A DNA stretch of 64,000 nucleotides from Clostridium ragsdalei P11 (GTDB lineage: Bacteria > Bacillota > Clostridia > Clostridiales > Clostridiaceae). A model generated the notes under the pieces. The model saw nothing but the letters and a program-made list of their open reading frames with translations. It searched no databases and was not told the DNA's origin. Of the stretch, positions 35,446-45,748 are shown piece by piece; position 1 is the stretch's first letter, and each line of letters opens with the position of its first letter. Location of the stretch: assembly GCF_001675165.1 (NCBI RefSeq), contig NZ_LROS01000017.1, positions 1-64,000 of the forward strand. The letters are read 5' to 3'. Made by a program: the position numbers and the translations under genes.

Positions 35446-36615
35446 ATGAATGGAAAAAATAAAACTTTATTAATTATTGCAATTATATTTATGGCATTTA
35501 ATCTGCGATCACCTATTACTGGAGTTGGTTCACTTATCAGTATAATAAAAACACAGTTAAATCTTTCTGCAAGTTCATCAGGAATTATTACAACCATTCC
35601 TTTGATTGCATTTGCTGTTGTATCACCTTTTGTAAGTAAGCTAAGTCAAGAATATGGTTCAGGACACCTTATGTTCTATGCGCTAATTTTTTTGGCAGCT
35701 GGAATTATGATTCGTTCTTTTGCAGGAACAGCAGGTTTATTTATTGGAACAGCCATTATTGGTATAGGAATAGCAGTGGGTAATGTAATGATTCCAAGTA
35801 TTATAAAATCTGAGTTTCCCTTAAAGATTGGAATGATAACAGGTATTTTTACCACCTCAATGTCTATTTTTGCAGGTATATCTTCTGGAATTAGTGTACC
35901 ACTTTCAGAAGATGTAGGGTTAGGTTGGAAAAATGCGTTGGCAATTTGGCTTGTACTTGTAATTGTTACTATGCTAATCTGGCTTTTTCAGTGGAATTTA
36001 CAATTGAAAGGTAAAAATCAATTGACAAATGATAGTCTTAAGAAAAATGTGTACAAGTCATCTATTGCCTGGTATGTTGCTCTGTATATGGGAATACAAT
36101 CATTTTTGTATTATTGTTTTGTAGCCTGGCTTCCTACGATTTTACAGGCAAAAGGAATTAATGTTGAGACTGGGGGATATTATGCTTCAGCTTATCAAAT
36201 AATTGCGATTCCAGCATCCTTTGTTGTTCCTTTACTAGCAGTAAGAAGGAAAAATCAGAAGCTAGTAACAGGTATCATTTCCTGCATTTATGCAGTTAGT
36301 ATATTCATGTTCTTGATTGCAAATAGTACTATGATTATTGTAGCTTCTGTTCTTTTATGCGGATTATGTTCAGGAGGCTGCATTAGCCTTGCAATGTCAT
36401 TTATTGGACTTAGAAGCAGCGGGGCAGGGGAGGCAGCAAAATTATCAGGAATGGCACAATCATTAGGTTATACCCTAGCAGCTATCGGACCTTTTATACT
36501 TGGAAGTATATTTGATTTATTTCATTCCTGGAATATACCACTTATGGGGTTAATTATTATGGCAATATGCCTTCTTATTGTAGGAAATAAAGCAGGAGAA
36601 GATGTAACGATATAG
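35446..36615 (+). CDS. CynX/NimT-family MFS transporter
   Basis: A 389-aa, 12-helix transporter of the CynX/YeaN cyanate/nitroimidazole group. The opening FMAFNLRSPITGVGSLISII is diagnostic for this subfamily (NLR-P-T-V-P pattern). SGAGEAAKLSGMAQSLGY follows in the C-terminal half. AAGGAG precedes the ATG. Likely an efflux or anion transporter; substrate unknown. Confidence 0.87.
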   Translation: MNGKNKTLLIIAIIFMAFNLRSPITGVGSLISIIKTQLNLSASSSGIITTIPLIAFAVVSPFVSKLSQEYGSGHLMFYALIFLAAGIMIRSFAGTAGLFIGTAIIGIGIAVGNVMIPSIIKSEFPLKIGMITGIFTTSMSIFAGISSGISVPLSEDVGLGWKNALAIWLVLVIVTMLIWLFQWNLQLKGKNQLTNDSLKKNVYKSSIAWYVALYMGIQSFLYYCFVAWLPTILQAKGINVETGGYYASAYQIIAIPASFVVPLLAVRRKNQKLVTGIISCIYAVSIFMFLIANSTMIIVASVLLCGLCSGGCISLAMSFIGLRSSGAGEAAKLSGMAQSLGYTLAAIGPFILGSIFDLFHSWNIPLMGLIIMAICLLIVGNKAGEDVTI

Positions 36616-36623
36616 TTATAAAA

Positions 36624-36675
36624 ATGAGAAACGAGCATAGATTGTGTTTGCTGCACAAAAATCCATGCTCATTTC
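36624..36675. terminator. Bidirectional terminator (GCATAGATT type)
   Basis: ATGAG..ACGAGCATAGAT and ATCCATGCTCATTTC pair between the convergent MFS and flavodoxin-like genes. Same hairpin words as at 19342-19383. Confidence 0.7.
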
Positions 36676-36683
36676 CTATATGA

Positions 36684-37229
36684 CTAATCCAGTTTATTTA
36701 CCAAATAAGCTATATTTTCAGAAAATCTTTTTACTGTTCGCATTCCTTCTTCATCCTTTAAAGCTTCACCAGGTTTTTGTCCGAAGACTACATTCCAGTA
36801 TGTTGATCCTGGTATAATCATGTCATTGTAGAGATAGAACATAAGCATTTCCTGTATTGATGATGTCTGGCCAGCACGCCTTGCAACAGCGATAGGTCCC
36901 CCTACCATTCTGGATAAGAAATTTCCACCTTTCATAGATGCCATAGCGATTCTTTGAAGTGCTGTCATGAGTTCTGCTCTTGCAGTTCCCCAATAAACAG
37001 GTGATGCTACGATGAGTCCCTTAGCACCTTTTATTTTTTCAATTATTTCATCAAATCCGTCATTATAGCCTCCTTGAGGGTTCATGGAATCTTTTAAGGT
37101 CATTCCAGCTAAGGACACAACTTCAGCTGAAACTCCATTTTGTTCTATGACTTTTGCACATTCTTTGAGAACTTGCATAGTGTTGCCTTCTGGATTTGGA
37201 CTTCCGCTTAACAATATTACTTTTTTCAT
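36684..37229 (-). CDS. NADPH-dependent FMN reductase / flavodoxin-like protein
   Basis: A 181-aa flavodoxin-fold protein. The FMN-phosphate loop is LSGSPNPEGNTMQVL at the N-terminus and the isoalloxazine-contact segment is ASPVYWGTARAEL. It lacks the cysteine cluster of iron-sulfur flavoproteins, so a simple flavin reductase or quinone/nitro reductase is likely. AAAGGAG precedes ATG 37229. It sits next to, but is not clearly co-transcribed with, the metal-chelate importer; a terminator hairpin lies between. Confidence 0.85.
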   Translation of the reverse strand: MKKVILLSGSPNPEGNTMQVLKECAKVIEQNGVSAEVVSLAGMTLKDSMNPQGGYNDGFDEIIEKIKGAKGLIVASPVYWGTARAELMTALQRIAMASMKGGNFLSRMVGGPIAVARRAGQTSSIQEMLMFYLYNDMIIPGSTYWNVVFGQKPGEALKDEEGMRTVKRFSENIAYLVNKLD

Positions 37230-37322
37230 ATGTAATATCTCCTTTCAATTTTATAATATAATTATTATTACATAATCATAGTCCTAAATAAAGACAATAT
37301 CAATATTTCATTGTAAAAGAAA

Positions 37323-37367
37323 AGAACTATCAATATCGATTTGAAAAATCGGTATTGAAATAGTTCT
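37323..37367 (-). terminator. Terminator of the metal-chelate importer operon
   Basis: AGAACTAT and ATAGTTCT with inner CGATT/AATCG form a hairpin just after the leftward binding-protein stop, followed on that strand by TTTTCTTTT. Confidence 0.75.
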
Positions 37368-37389
37368 AAGTTTACAAAAAACTTTTGTT

Positions 37390-38502
37390 TTAATCTTTAT
37401 AATTTGGAGATTTTCCATTTAAAATTTTATTAACTTCATCGTCAGTTAAGTTATAATTAAAAAATGTTTTATAAAAATTCTTTGTCTCTTGTTTTATATC
37501 AATATTTTGGAATTTATCGGGATGCAATGTTTTAGCTGCCCATTGAATTTGAAGAGCTTCCTCTGCACCATATCTATCCCACAAAAATGCACCAGTAGGG
37601 TTAATATATACCTTTTTATTTTTAACAGCATTTATTTGGCTCCAAGCTGGATCACTAGTAAGTCTATTTATTTCAGAAATACCACTTTTTTTATCGTCTG
37701 TTGTATTACTTCCAACTATTATAACATCAGGATTCCATTTAAGAACTTGTTCCATAGAGGCAGATTTCATATTTCCATTTATATCTGAATGAGCAACATT
37801 AACTCCACCTGCAGCCTTTATCCATGAATCAATTATAGTATTACGCCCATCAACTGTAAGAGGGGAGAAAGAAATAATATGTAATACTTTTGGCTTTTCA
37901 CTTTCATTCATTTTAGAGGTTACATCTGTAACCATTTTTAATTTTTTGTCTAGATATGAATTATAAGTTTCAGCTTTTTTTATAGAATCTCCACCTAAGA
38001 CTTTACCTGTAAGTATTACTACTTTTTTCATACTGTCGAAATCTTTATAATTAAGTTGAACAGCAGGTATTTCAACTTCCTTCAATTTTGCTTTCATTTT
38101 AGGGTCTGTTGGCATAAAGATGATATCTGGTTTTGTTTTTAAAAGCATTTCTGTATTTACTGTAGTATTGGTAAAAGCAGTGGCAGTTTTACTCATATGT
38201 GGATTCACTTTAAAAAGCCATGGCACTGTTTGAGGAGTAGAAATACTTGCAACTATTTTATTTCCAGCACCAAGCATAGTTACCATTTCATTATGAGCTG
38301 GCCATGAATCGGCTATTCTATCAATCTTACTTGGTATTTTTACTTTTTGACCTGCAGTGTCTGTAATGACAATTCCCTGATCTTTTTCAGTATTTTTACT
38401 TGAATCAGAACCTGTTGAACTTTGACCACAAGCTGTTAGAGCTAAAAGAGTTAATGAAATGGAAAAAATCAGTACTATTGATCTCTTTACGTTTTTTAAC
38501 AT
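37390..38502 (-). CDS. Iron/corrinoid-type ABC substrate-binding lipoprotein
   Basis: A 370-aa cluster A-II (PF01497) binding protein for a metal chelate. Lipoprotein signal with lipobox ALTAC, then ITDTAGQKVKIPSKIDRIADSW, typical of the N-terminal lobe, and VLKWNPDVIIVGS in the C-lobe. It ends with the FYKTFFNYNLTDDEV tail also seen in the lipoprotein at 50738 and, in weaker form, at 59767. It is third in the permease-ATPase-binding protein operon. Iron siderophore, heme or corrinoid are all possible. Confidence 0.9.
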   Translation of the reverse strand: MLKNVKRSIVLIFSISLTLLALTACGQSSTGSDSSKNTEKDQGIVITDTAGQKVKIPSKIDRIADSWPAHNEMVTMLGAGNKIVASISTPQTVPWLFKVNPHMSKTATAFTNTTVNTEMLLKTKPDIIFMPTDPKMKAKLKEVEIPAVQLNYKDFDSMKKVVILTGKVLGGDSIKKAETYNSYLDKKLKMVTDVTSKMNESEKPKVLHIISFSPLTVDGRNTIIDSWIKAAGGVNVAHSDINGNMKSASMEQVLKWNPDVIIVGSNTTDDKKSGISEINRLTSDPAWSQINAVKNKKVYINPTGAFLWDRYGAEEALQIQWAAKTLHPDKFQNIDIKQETKNFYKTFFNYNLTDDEVNKILNGKSPNYKD

Positions 38503-38548
38503 TTTTACACCTTCTTATATAATTTTTTTAAAATTTAAATATTTTGAA

Positions 38549-39331
38549 CTAATTAATCATAGGTATGCAAGATTTTATCGTATCTCTATTTGAGCTAGTC
38601 GTAGTAATAATTTTTACATTGATGCCATATGCTTTTTTTAGCATGTCTTCTGTTACAACTGCATCTGCATTACCTACTGTAAATACATTATTTCTTTGCA
38701 TAAATGCTACTTTTGTGGAACATAAAAAAGCATGATTAGGATAATGTGAAGTCATAATAACTGCTAGTCCCCTTTTAGAAAGCTTATTTATCTGTTGTAA
38801 TACTTTTATTTGATTTCCAAAATCCAAATTAGAAGTTGGTTCATCCATTATAAGCATTTTAGGCTGTTGAGCGAGGGCTCTGGCAATCAAAACCATTTGC
38901 CTTTCTCCACCACTTATTTCTGTGTATATTTTATCCTTTAAATAGGATATATTTAAGGAATCTATAGCTTCCTCAGCAATATTTTTATCTTCTTTAGTAG
39001 GAGAAGAAAACATTGAAAGGTGGGCAGTTCTGCCCATTAATACTACATCAAAAACTTTATATGGAAAGGGAGGAGTATGAGCCTGAGGTACATATCCAAT
39101 ATTTTTAGCCAATTGTTTTCTAGACCAGTTATGTATATTTTCTCCATCTAAGAGTATTTCCCCATCTTTAAGCTTTAAAAAACCCAATATAGTCTTAAAA
39201 AAGGTAGTTTTACCTACACCATTTGGACCCAATAGACACAATATTTCTCCTGAACTCACACTCATGGATATATTTTTTACAATAACTTTTGTACTATAAC
39301 CACAACTAACATTTTTTATTTCTAATTTCAT
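38549..39331 (-). CDS. FecE/BtuD-type ABC transporter ATPase
   Basis: A 260-aa ATPase energising the adjacent metal-chelate permease. Walker A LGPNGVGKTTF, signature ISGGERQMVLIARALAQ, Walker B MLIMDEPTSNLDFG and the switch His in MTSHYP are intact. ATG 39331 is favoured: AAGGAGAGG lies 6-9 nt upstream and it forms an ATGA overlap with the permease stop. An ATG two codons earlier at 39337 abuts the ribosome-binding site. Confidence 0.93.
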   Translation of the reverse strand: MKLEIKNVSCGYSTKVIVKNISMSVSSGEILCLLGPNGVGKTTFFKTILGFLKLKDGEILLDGENIHNWSRKQLAKNIGYVPQAHTPPFPYKVFDVVLMGRTAHLSMFSSPTKEDKNIAEEAIDSLNISYLKDKIYTEISGGERQMVLIARALAQQPKMLIMDEPTSNLDFGNQIKVLQQINKLSKRGLAVIMTSHYPNHAFLCSTKVAFMQRNNVFTVGNADAVVTEDMLKKAYGINVKIITTTSSNRDTIKSCIPMIN

Positions 39332-40398
39332 TGCCATCCTCTCCTTCCCTTAATTAAAAGAAAGATAAAAAAGGGTGCTCCAATTAGTGATGTGAGAATT
39401 CCAAGGGGAATTTCTGCAGAAAAAGCACAGCGTGCCACATCATCAACTAACAAAAGAAATGTACCTCCAATGAATATAGATGCAGGTAATAATCTTTTAA
39501 AGTTGGGCCCTACAATTATTCTAGCTACGTGAGGTATTACAAGTCCTATCCATCCAATCATACCACCAATTGATACAGCTGAAGCTGTAATTAAAGTTGA
39601 ACAAAGGATAATAATTATCCTTAATTTTGAAACATCAATGCCCAAAGACTTTGATTCTTCATCTCCAAAGGAAAGAACATTAAGTTTCCATCGAAATAGG
39701 ATTAAAGGTACGATTCCTATAATAAATGCTGGTAATATTATTTTTATATCTTTCATAGTGATAGAAGATAACCCACCCATAAGATAAAAAGTTATAGCTG
39801 GAAGTTTTTCATAGGGATCAGCCACATATTTTGTTATAGAAATAAGGGATGAAAACATAGCTGAAATGACCATACCAGCAAGTACAAGAATTAATATTCC
39901 ATTAGTGCCTCTTGCTATAATCACACTTATTAAATATGTTAATGCTACTGCTGCAAGTCCAAATAAAAATGCTGAAAGTTGTATGCCAAAGGGATTAAAT
40001 GACATAAGAATACCGAAAGCTGCACCAAATCCAGCACCAGCAGAAGCACCAAGTATATCTGGTGATACCATAGGATTTCTAAATAAACCTTGATAGGTAG
40101 CTCCAGCAACAGACAAACCTGATCCAATCAATAGTGCCGATAAAATTCTTGGAATTCTAACATTAAAAATAACTGTTTCCATAGTGGAAGGTTTTCCTAT
40201 ATTTAAATGAAAAATTTTTGATAATACCGAATTGAAGAATTCTGGTAAAGGTATTGGATATCTTCCAATAACTAGTGAAATTAAAATGGCTGCTATAGGT
40301 AAAAAAGCACAAATAACCATAATACAGGTTGTTTTTCTTTTTTCAAATTTTGTTTTAGATTTTTCTAGTGAATTATCTAAAATAGTTTTTTCTAGCAT
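39328..40398 (-). CDS. FecCD-family ABC transporter permease
   Basis: A 356-aa permease with about ten membrane helices of the FecCD/BtuC type: RIPRILSALLIGSGLSVAGATYQGLFRNPMVSPDILG in the N-terminal half (quoted in part: GATYQGLFRNPMVSPDILG) and SIGGMIGWIGLVIPHVAR near the end, the coupling-helix region that docks the ATPase. It is first gene of the operon. A cytoplasmic N-terminal extension of about 25 charged residues precedes the first helix. Confidence 0.92.
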   Translation of the reverse strand: MLEKTILDNSLEKSKTKFEKRKTTCIMVICAFLPIAAILISLVIGRYPIPLPEFFNSVLSKIFHLNIGKPSTMETVIFNVRIPRILSALLIGSGLSVAGATYQGLFRNPMVSPDILGASAGAGFGAAFGILMSFNPFGIQLSAFLFGLAAVALTYLISVIIARGTNGILILVLAGMVISAMFSSLISITKYVADPYEKLPAITFYLMGGLSSITMKDIKIILPAFIIGIVPLILFRWKLNVLSFGDEESKSLGIDVSKLRIIIILCSTLITASAVSIGGMIGWIGLVIPHVARIIVGPNFKRLLPASIFIGGTFLLLVDDVARCAFSAEIPLGILTSLIGAPFFIFLLIKGRRGWQ

Positions 40399-40597
40399 AT
40401 AATTATCGCCTCTTTAACTGCAATTTAATTACTTTACTAATATAGAATAAAAGTGCTTGGACATTTTATGGTCTTGTAAATTTTTATTTTAAGCTAAACG
40501 GTTTGTTTTACCTTTAATGGTTATTTAATACTATGTATCGTAAAATTTGAATATTAATATTATATTACATTTTTGTTAGATATTCAATTAAAAGTAC

Positions 40598-40656
40598 CAT
40601 TAAGTAACATAAAGTAATTAAATTATGTCATTTTAATTATTTTATACTACTTAATG
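40598..40656. repeat. Long inverted repeat in a 557-nt spacer
   Basis: CATTAAGTA and TACTTAATG are perfect arms, extended inward by AAGTAATTAAA with TTTTAATTATTTT. It lies between the divergent importer operon and the chemotaxis receptor. No T run follows, so an operator or mobile-element remnant is possible. The rest of the spacer (40399-40955) shows AT-rich promoter-like words (TTTACA at about 40820) but no gene or recognised riboswitch. Confidence 0.5.
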
Positions 40657-40955
40657 CACTGTATAATTTCAAAAGCGAAGAAAATTTTACAATTATATTA
40701 AGAAACAACCATTACCATGAACACATCCTCATCTAATTTTTAATATTATAAGCTTTACATGATCAAACTTTATAGTTAATCAAAGTAATATTATGCTAGT
40801 TGTTTGACTAAATTTGTTTACATTTGACAAATAGTATTAAATGCAGGAAATAAGCTGGAAACGGTGCAAATATTTATCAAATTATGTTATTATTAATACA
40901 AGAAGTGTATTATATAGCTCACTCTTGTAAAGGTTATCAAAAAGGAGGACGCAAA

Positions 40956-42950
40956 ATGAAAAGTATTAAAACTAAGTTAATGTTGGCCATGGGATTGTTA
41001 CTTGCAATTATATGTATTGGTCTTGGAATAATTTCATATTATACTTCGTCAAAGGCTTTAATTGGCAATGTAAATGAAGTTCTACCTCAAATAGCAAAAG
41101 AGTCTGCAAAAACTGTTCACAGCAGAGTGGAAAGTCAGTTGAATGCTTTGGAGGCTATAGCTAGCGAAACACAGATAAGTGATATGAGTAATTCATGGGA
41201 GAATAAAAAGGTTATATTAGATGCAGAATTAAAAAGAAGCGGACATATTGAAATGAATATTGTAGATAAAGATGGAAATGCTATAAATACTAATGGTAAA
41301 ACAGCTAATATTAAAAATAGAGATTACTTTAAAAAGGCTCTGGCAGGCGAAAAAAACGTATCTGATCCTATTTTAAGTAAAACACAAAATACTATGGTTA
41401 TAATATATGCTGCACCTATAAAAAATGGAAATCAAATTGTGGGTGTAATTACTGCAGTAAGGAATGGCAAGACATTAAATGATATAACAAAAGATATTAC
41501 CTTTGGGAAAAGTGGACAAGCATTTATGATAAATAAGCAAGGTACGGTAGTTGCCAACGTAAATGAGCAAGTGGTTTTAAAGGGAGACAATATTAATGAA
41601 GATGTTAAAAAAGATGCCAAATTAAAGCCCTTTGCAGATATTCAAAAAAAAATGATGAACGGTGAAGCTGGAGTTGGAGAATATACCTATGGTGGCGTAA
41701 TCAAATATTTAGGATATGCACCTGTTAATGGCACTAATTGGTCCATTGGAATTACTTCACCAAAAGCCGAAGTATTAAGTGGTACAAATACTTTAAGATT
41801 ATGGACTAGTACAGCATCTATAGTTTTTATAATTTTAGGATTAGCTTTTGTATTTATTCTCGCAAGCAAGATTATAAAGAATATTATTGCAGGAATTAAA
41901 TATTTGGAGGTAATATCTTCTGGTGATTTGAGTTCAGAAATAAGTCCTAAATATTTAGAACTTAAGGATGAAACTGGTACCTTAGCAAGAGCTATAAAGG
42001 TGATGCAGGAATCAATTATAAGTATGATAAAGACTATTAGAACAAACTCTTCAGAAATTAACAGCCATGCGGACAATTTATCTTCCATATCAGAAGAAAT
42101 AGCATCTTCATCAAGTGATATAGCAACGTCAATGCAGGATGTGGCAAAGGGTGCAAGTTCCCAGGCAGAAAATTTAGTAAACATTACAGATATACTAAAT
42201 AAATTTGGAAGCGAACTAGTTGAAATCATTAATTCTATAAAAGAAGTTGATTCTAATGCAAAGGGTATAAATACTATGTCGGCAAAAAGTAATACTGAAA
42301 TGGAACAACTTGCCCAGTCTATGAATAAGTTAAGTGATTCTTTTAATGATTTTATATCGAAGACTACTACCCTTGGTCAAAATATAAAACAGATAGATGA
42401 AATAACAAGTTTAATTAATAGCATAGCAGAGCAGACCAATCTTCTTGCATTGAATGCAGCAATTGAAGCAGCAAGGGCAGGAGATGCAGGTAAAGGTTTT
42501 TCAGTAGTTGCGGAAGAAATTAGGGAATTGGCAGAGCAAACAACGGAATCTTCAAAGAATATAAGCACATTAATAAATAGTGTATCGGATGATTCAAACA
42601 TAATGGTAAAATCATCAGGGGAAATAAAAAATCAGCTGAATTCACAAATTTCAATTGTAAATACTACAATTGATTCATTTAAGCTCATAGTTAATGAAAT
42701 AACCCAAATGGGTTCCAAAATTAATACAGTTAACGGTTTAACAGCAAATATTGACAATGAAAAGTCTGCTATACTTGGCAAGATTGAAGAAATATCTTCT
42801 GTTGCAGAAGAAGTTTCAGCTTCATCTGAGGAGATAGCAGCATCGTCTGAGGAAATGAATGCATCAACTGAGGAAGTAGCAGCAACGGCACACACTTTGG
42901 CAGATATGACCAATGATATGAAAAAAGAAGTTACTAAATTTAAACTTTAA
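40956..42950 (+). CDS. Methyl-accepting chemotaxis protein with dCache-type sensor
   Basis: A 664-aa receptor. ATG 40956 is used because AAAGGAGG lies just upstream; a longer frame from 40884 lacks a site. Membrane helix 1 (about 7-28) and helix 2 (about 280-303) flank an extracellular Cache domain with [12 protein letters not shown] and [17 protein letters not shown]-like linker and a signalling domain follow, with the hairpin tip [20 protein letters not shown]. It ends in repeated [18 protein letters not shown] methylation-type helices. Ligand unknown. No che or flagellar genes are nearby. Confidence 0.93.
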   Translation: MKSIKTKLMLAMGLLLAIICIGLGIISYYTSSKALIGNVNEVLPQIAKESAKTVHSRVESQLNALEAIASETQISDMSNSWENKKVILDAELKRSGHIEMNIVDKDGNAINTNGKTANIKNRDYFKKALAGEKNVSDPILSKTQNTMVIIYAAPIKNGNQIVGVITAVRNGKTLNDITKDITFGKSGQAFMINKQGTVVANVNEQVVLKGDNINEDVKKDAKLKPFADIQKKMMNGEAGVGEYTYGGVIKYLGYAPVNGTNWSIGITSPKAEVLSGTNTLRLWTSTASIVFIILGLAFVFILASKIIKNIIAGIKYLEVISSGDLSSEISPKYLELKDETGTLARAIKVMQESIISMIKTIRTNSSEINSHADNLSSISEEIASSSSDIATSMQDVAKGASSQAENLVNITDILNKFGSELVEIINSIKEVDSNAKGINTMSAKSNTEMEQLAQSMNKLSDSFNDFISKTTTLGQNIKQIDEITSLINSIAEQTNLLALNAAIEAARAGDAGKGFSVVAEEIRELAEQTTESSKNISTLINSVSDDSNIMVKSSGEIKNQLNSQISIVNTTIDSFKLIVNEITQMGSKINTVNGLTANIDNEKSAILGKIEEISSVAEEVSASSEEIAASSEEMNASTEEVAATAHTLADMTNDMKKEVTKFKL

Positions 42951-42963
42951 AAAATATGATAGT

Positions 42964-43003
42964 AAAAAAACAGTAGTAACCCTAAGGATACTAACTGTTT
43001 TTT
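42964..43003. terminator. Bidirectional terminator
   Basis: AAAAAACAGT and ACTGTTTTTT pair around a 17-nt loop between the convergent chemotaxis receptor and the SASP gene. Confidence 0.85.
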
Positions 43004-43007
43004 ACAA

Positions 43008-43214
43008 TTACTTATCTATTAAATTCTTTTCAAACTCCTCTACCATTTTTTTAGTCATTAAGCCGCCAACCAGTCCGCCATTATGACCATTTAATTTTGA
43101 AGTCTTGTTTCCCTTATAGCTGTCGTTAAATTCCATGCCAAATTCGTTTGAATACTTTGTTTTTAATTTATCCAGTTTTGGTTTTGATTCTGGGACTAAA
43201 GGTCTTCTACTCAT
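43008..43214 (-). CDS. Alpha/beta-type small acid-soluble spore protein
   Basis: A 68-aa SASP that coats and protects spore DNA. ATG 43214 is chosen since GGAGG lies upstream and family members begin M-RRPLVPE. The conserved cores are present: FGMEFN (the germination-protease site region, normally ELASEFG/EFGV-type) and NGGLVGGLMTKKMVEEFEKNL. The Gly-Gly in NGGLVGG replaces the more usual G-VGG spacing. It is expected to be forespore-expressed under sigma-G. Confidence 0.88.
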   Translation of the reverse strand: MSRRPLVPESKPKLDKLKTKYSNEFGMEFNDSYKGNKTSKLNGHNGGLVGGLMTKKMVEEFEKNLIDK

Positions 43215-43402
43215 AAAGTAACACCTCCATTTCAATATTAGTTTTATACTTTTATGAAAAGATATACTTAGTAAATTGTTCATTATAAAGTATCTCATAG
43301 AGTTTCTAAGCAAAAAATCAATTTATACTTCAGATATTTTTTACAATCTTCAGCTCGGTTAAATATTTTGATAAGGCTAAGCAAAAAAATTAAAAAATAC
43401 TG

Positions 43403-43452
43403 AGAACTTTTGAAAACTCGTACCTCAAACAATTCAAAAGTTCTAGATTTTT
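43403..43452. terminator. Orphan 12-bp hairpin with T runs on both sides
   Basis: AGAACTTTTGAA (43403-43414) and TTCAAAAGTTCT (43433-43444) are perfect arms with an 18-nt loop, flanked by TTTTTT on the right and AAAAAA on the left. It looks like an intrinsic terminator, but no annotated gene ends nearby. A small RNA in 43215-43402 or 43453-43776 could use it. The remainder of this 562-nt spacer shows nothing else definite. Confidence 0.6.
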
Positions 43453-43776
43453 TGAAATTTTTTTACTAAGACTTATATACAAAACATTTAAATGAGCTTC
43501 ATTATTGTAAAAATATGCCTGCATATAATTTGATTTTTAAGGTAGAAAGCTTATGATTGTATTTCTGAATTAAGCATGAATTTATAATTTAAATTATTCT
43601 AGGTAAGTAAATATAGTGAAACAATTTATTCATTTATTTGACAGCTAATTTAATCTCATAGTAAAATGTAAATAATATAATAAATTTTAGAAGAACTTAT
43701 GTATGTATTGTCAGATATGAGGAGATGAAATAATGCATATATTTTTACTTAGATTATACAAAAGGGGACAAGTATT

Positions 43777-45495
43777 ATGGACAAAAAATTTATCAAAGTA
43801 ACTATGGCTTTAACCTGTGCCATTATAGCATCATCTTTCCACAATGTTTTTGCAGACAGTGGAAAGTATTACAATATTTCTAGAATATATGGTGTTAACA
43901 GGTATGAAACCTCTGCAAATATAAGCAGACAATTTGATTCAAAGGAAGTAAAAAATGTGATATTGGCATCAGGAAAAGATTTTCCGGATGCTCTTGCAGG
44001 TTCTGTACTTTCAAAAAAATTAAATGCACCTATTTTACTTATGGATGATGTTAATGATCCTTCCCAGGAAGATCCTTTAATCTATATAGAAAATCATGTA
44101 TCTAAAGATGGAACTATATATGTTTTAGGAGGAGATGCATCTGTAAGTCCGCAGGTCATAAACTGTTTGAATCAATTAGGTTTTAAAAATATAAAAAGAC
44201 TTGGAGGAAAAAATAGATTTGAAACTAACAATTTCATAGTTGATGAAATAAATCCTTCAAAAGGTACTCCTGTAGTGCTTGTAAATGGATTAAATTTTCC
44301 AGATGCGCTTAGTATATCAACTGCAGCAGCTTCTAAAGGATATCCTATATTTATGAGTTTATCTAATTCTGTTCCAGATAGCATAATTCAGAAGATAACT
44401 TCTATAAATCCATCTAAGATCTATATAATTGGTGGAACAGGTGTATTAGATAGTCAGGTTGAAGACCAACTTAAGAATGCTATGACTTATATAAAAAGTG
44501 ATGATTTAGTTAGAATTAGCGGCAGCAATAGGTATGAAACCTCAATTAAAATAGCTAACTATTTTAATATGGATTCCAAAAGCGTAATTTTAGCTAATGG
44601 TGAAAATTTTCCAGATGCTTTATCTGGTAGTGCACTTGCTTCAAAATTAAATGCACCTATAATTTTAACTGATGGAGTAAATGCAAATGTACAAAAAAAA
44701 TATATAGATGATTCAAAATACACAAATATGTATATTTTGGGTGGACAAGGTTCTGTAAATTCTTCTATAGAAAATAGTTTTAACGGCATTAAATTAGATC
44801 TTGATGGAGATTTTCAAGGGAATAAAATAATTGATTTTAAAACTGCTGATGTAAATAATGATGGAAAACCTGAGAATGTTATATTAGCCTGTAAAGGTGA
44901 TGATTTAAGTCCAATATTATATGTGCAGGATACTTCAGATGGAAAAGTAATTGATTCCAAGACTATTAAAGACTTTTCATCTGGAAGAGGTGATATCGTA
45001 CTTGCAGATATAAATGGAGATGGAATCACAGATATTACAGCAGTAGTTGAAAATGGGGGAAATAGTAGTATACAAACTTGTGATATAGAAACTTTAAAAG
45101 ATAATAAGTTTTTTGAACTTGGAAAATATGGTGCTGAAAATTCTTTAAATCCTTTTCCTGAGAGTGATCTTTCTTTTAACCTTGATGGATATGATACATT
45201 TAAAATGTATTCAAAATCTCTTGATAAGACTTGTTCTGTGGATCTGACAGGAGATGAAGGCATACAAAATATTAAAAAGGATGGAGAAAGTGTAGATCCA
45301 TACATAGGTCATGGACCAAGATTTACAGTGTCTGACATAGATGGTGATGGAGTATATGAATTAAAGGTTTATGAAGATATATCAGGAAGCTGTCATGCAG
45401 ATGTAATCGGATGGGCAAAAGGATCTTATAAATACAAGGATTCATCTTTGAAACTTATGAATATTGATATGGGAAGTTATTATCCTGTAAAGTAA
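43777..45495 (+). CDS. Secreted cell-wall-binding repeat protein with calcium-loop repeats
   Basis: A 572-aa exported protein. It has a signal peptide (about 1-27, ending VFADS) and three cell-wall-binding type 2 (PF04122) repeats, each with RYET or RFET and FPDAL (about 38-325). The C-terminal part holds repeated acidic loops, DVNNDGKPE, DINGDGITD and DIDGDGVYE, resembling FG-GAP/VCBS calcium sites. There is no catalytic domain, so it is probably a surface adhesin or scaffold held to wall polymers. AAAAGGGG precedes the ATG. Monocistronic. Confidence 0.88.
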   Translation: MDKKFIKVTMALTCAIIASSFHNVFADSGKYYNISRIYGVNRYETSANISRQFDSKEVKNVILASGKDFPDALAGSVLSKKLNAPILLMDDVNDPSQEDPLIYIENHVSKDGTIYVLGGDASVSPQVINCLNQLGFKNIKRLGGKNRFETNNFIVDEINPSKGTPVVLVNGLNFPDALSISTAAASKGYPIFMSLSNSVPDSIIQKITSINPSKIYIIGGTGVLDSQVEDQLKNAMTYIKSDDLVRISGSNRYETSIKIANYFNMDSKSVILANGENFPDALSGSALASKLNAPIILTDGVNANVQKKYIDDSKYTNMYILGGQGSVNSSIENSFNGIKLDLDGDFQGNKIIDFKTADVNNDGKPENVILACKGDDLSPILYVQDTSDGKVIDSKTIKDFSSGRGDIVLADINGDGITDITAVVENGGNSSIQTCDIETLKDNKFFELGKYGAENSLNPFPESDLSFNLDGYDTFKMYSKSLDKTCSVDLTGDEGIQNIKKDGESVDPYIGHGPRFTVSDIDGDGVYELKVYEDISGSCHADVIGWAKGSYKYKDSSLKLMNIDMGSYYPVK

Positions 45496-45507
45496 AAAAT
45501 AGCATGT

Positions 45508-45539
45508 AAAAACATCCTTTTTATGAGGATGTTTTTTTA
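45508..45539 (+). terminator. Rho-independent terminator
   Basis: AAAACATCCT and AGGATGTTTTTTT form a clean stem-loop with a T run after the cell-wall-binding protein gene. Confidence 0.9.
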
Positions 45540-45748
45540 TATGCATGCAATTAATTACTTTCCAAATGTGTATAATTGAAGCTTCCGTGATCTACTTTTC
45601 CAGTAATATCAATTCATTATTGTACACTTTAAAATTAAATTATGTTAAAATGATTTTATATATTATATATTTAGACATTTGAAAAAAATAGGATAGTATA
45701 CTGACTGGTTATTTTTTTAAAATGCCTTACGCCTATGGAGTTGTTAAA

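Noticed and set aside
36684-40398. One operon from the metal-chelate importer through the flavodoxin-like reductase
   Set aside because: A clear terminator hairpin (37323-37367) and a separate ribosome-binding region lie between them, so joint transcription is not supported.
40399-40955. Cobalamin riboswitch upstream of the FecCD-type importer
   Set aside because: No B12-box-like GCCACTG or the usual long leader pattern was found on the minus strand.
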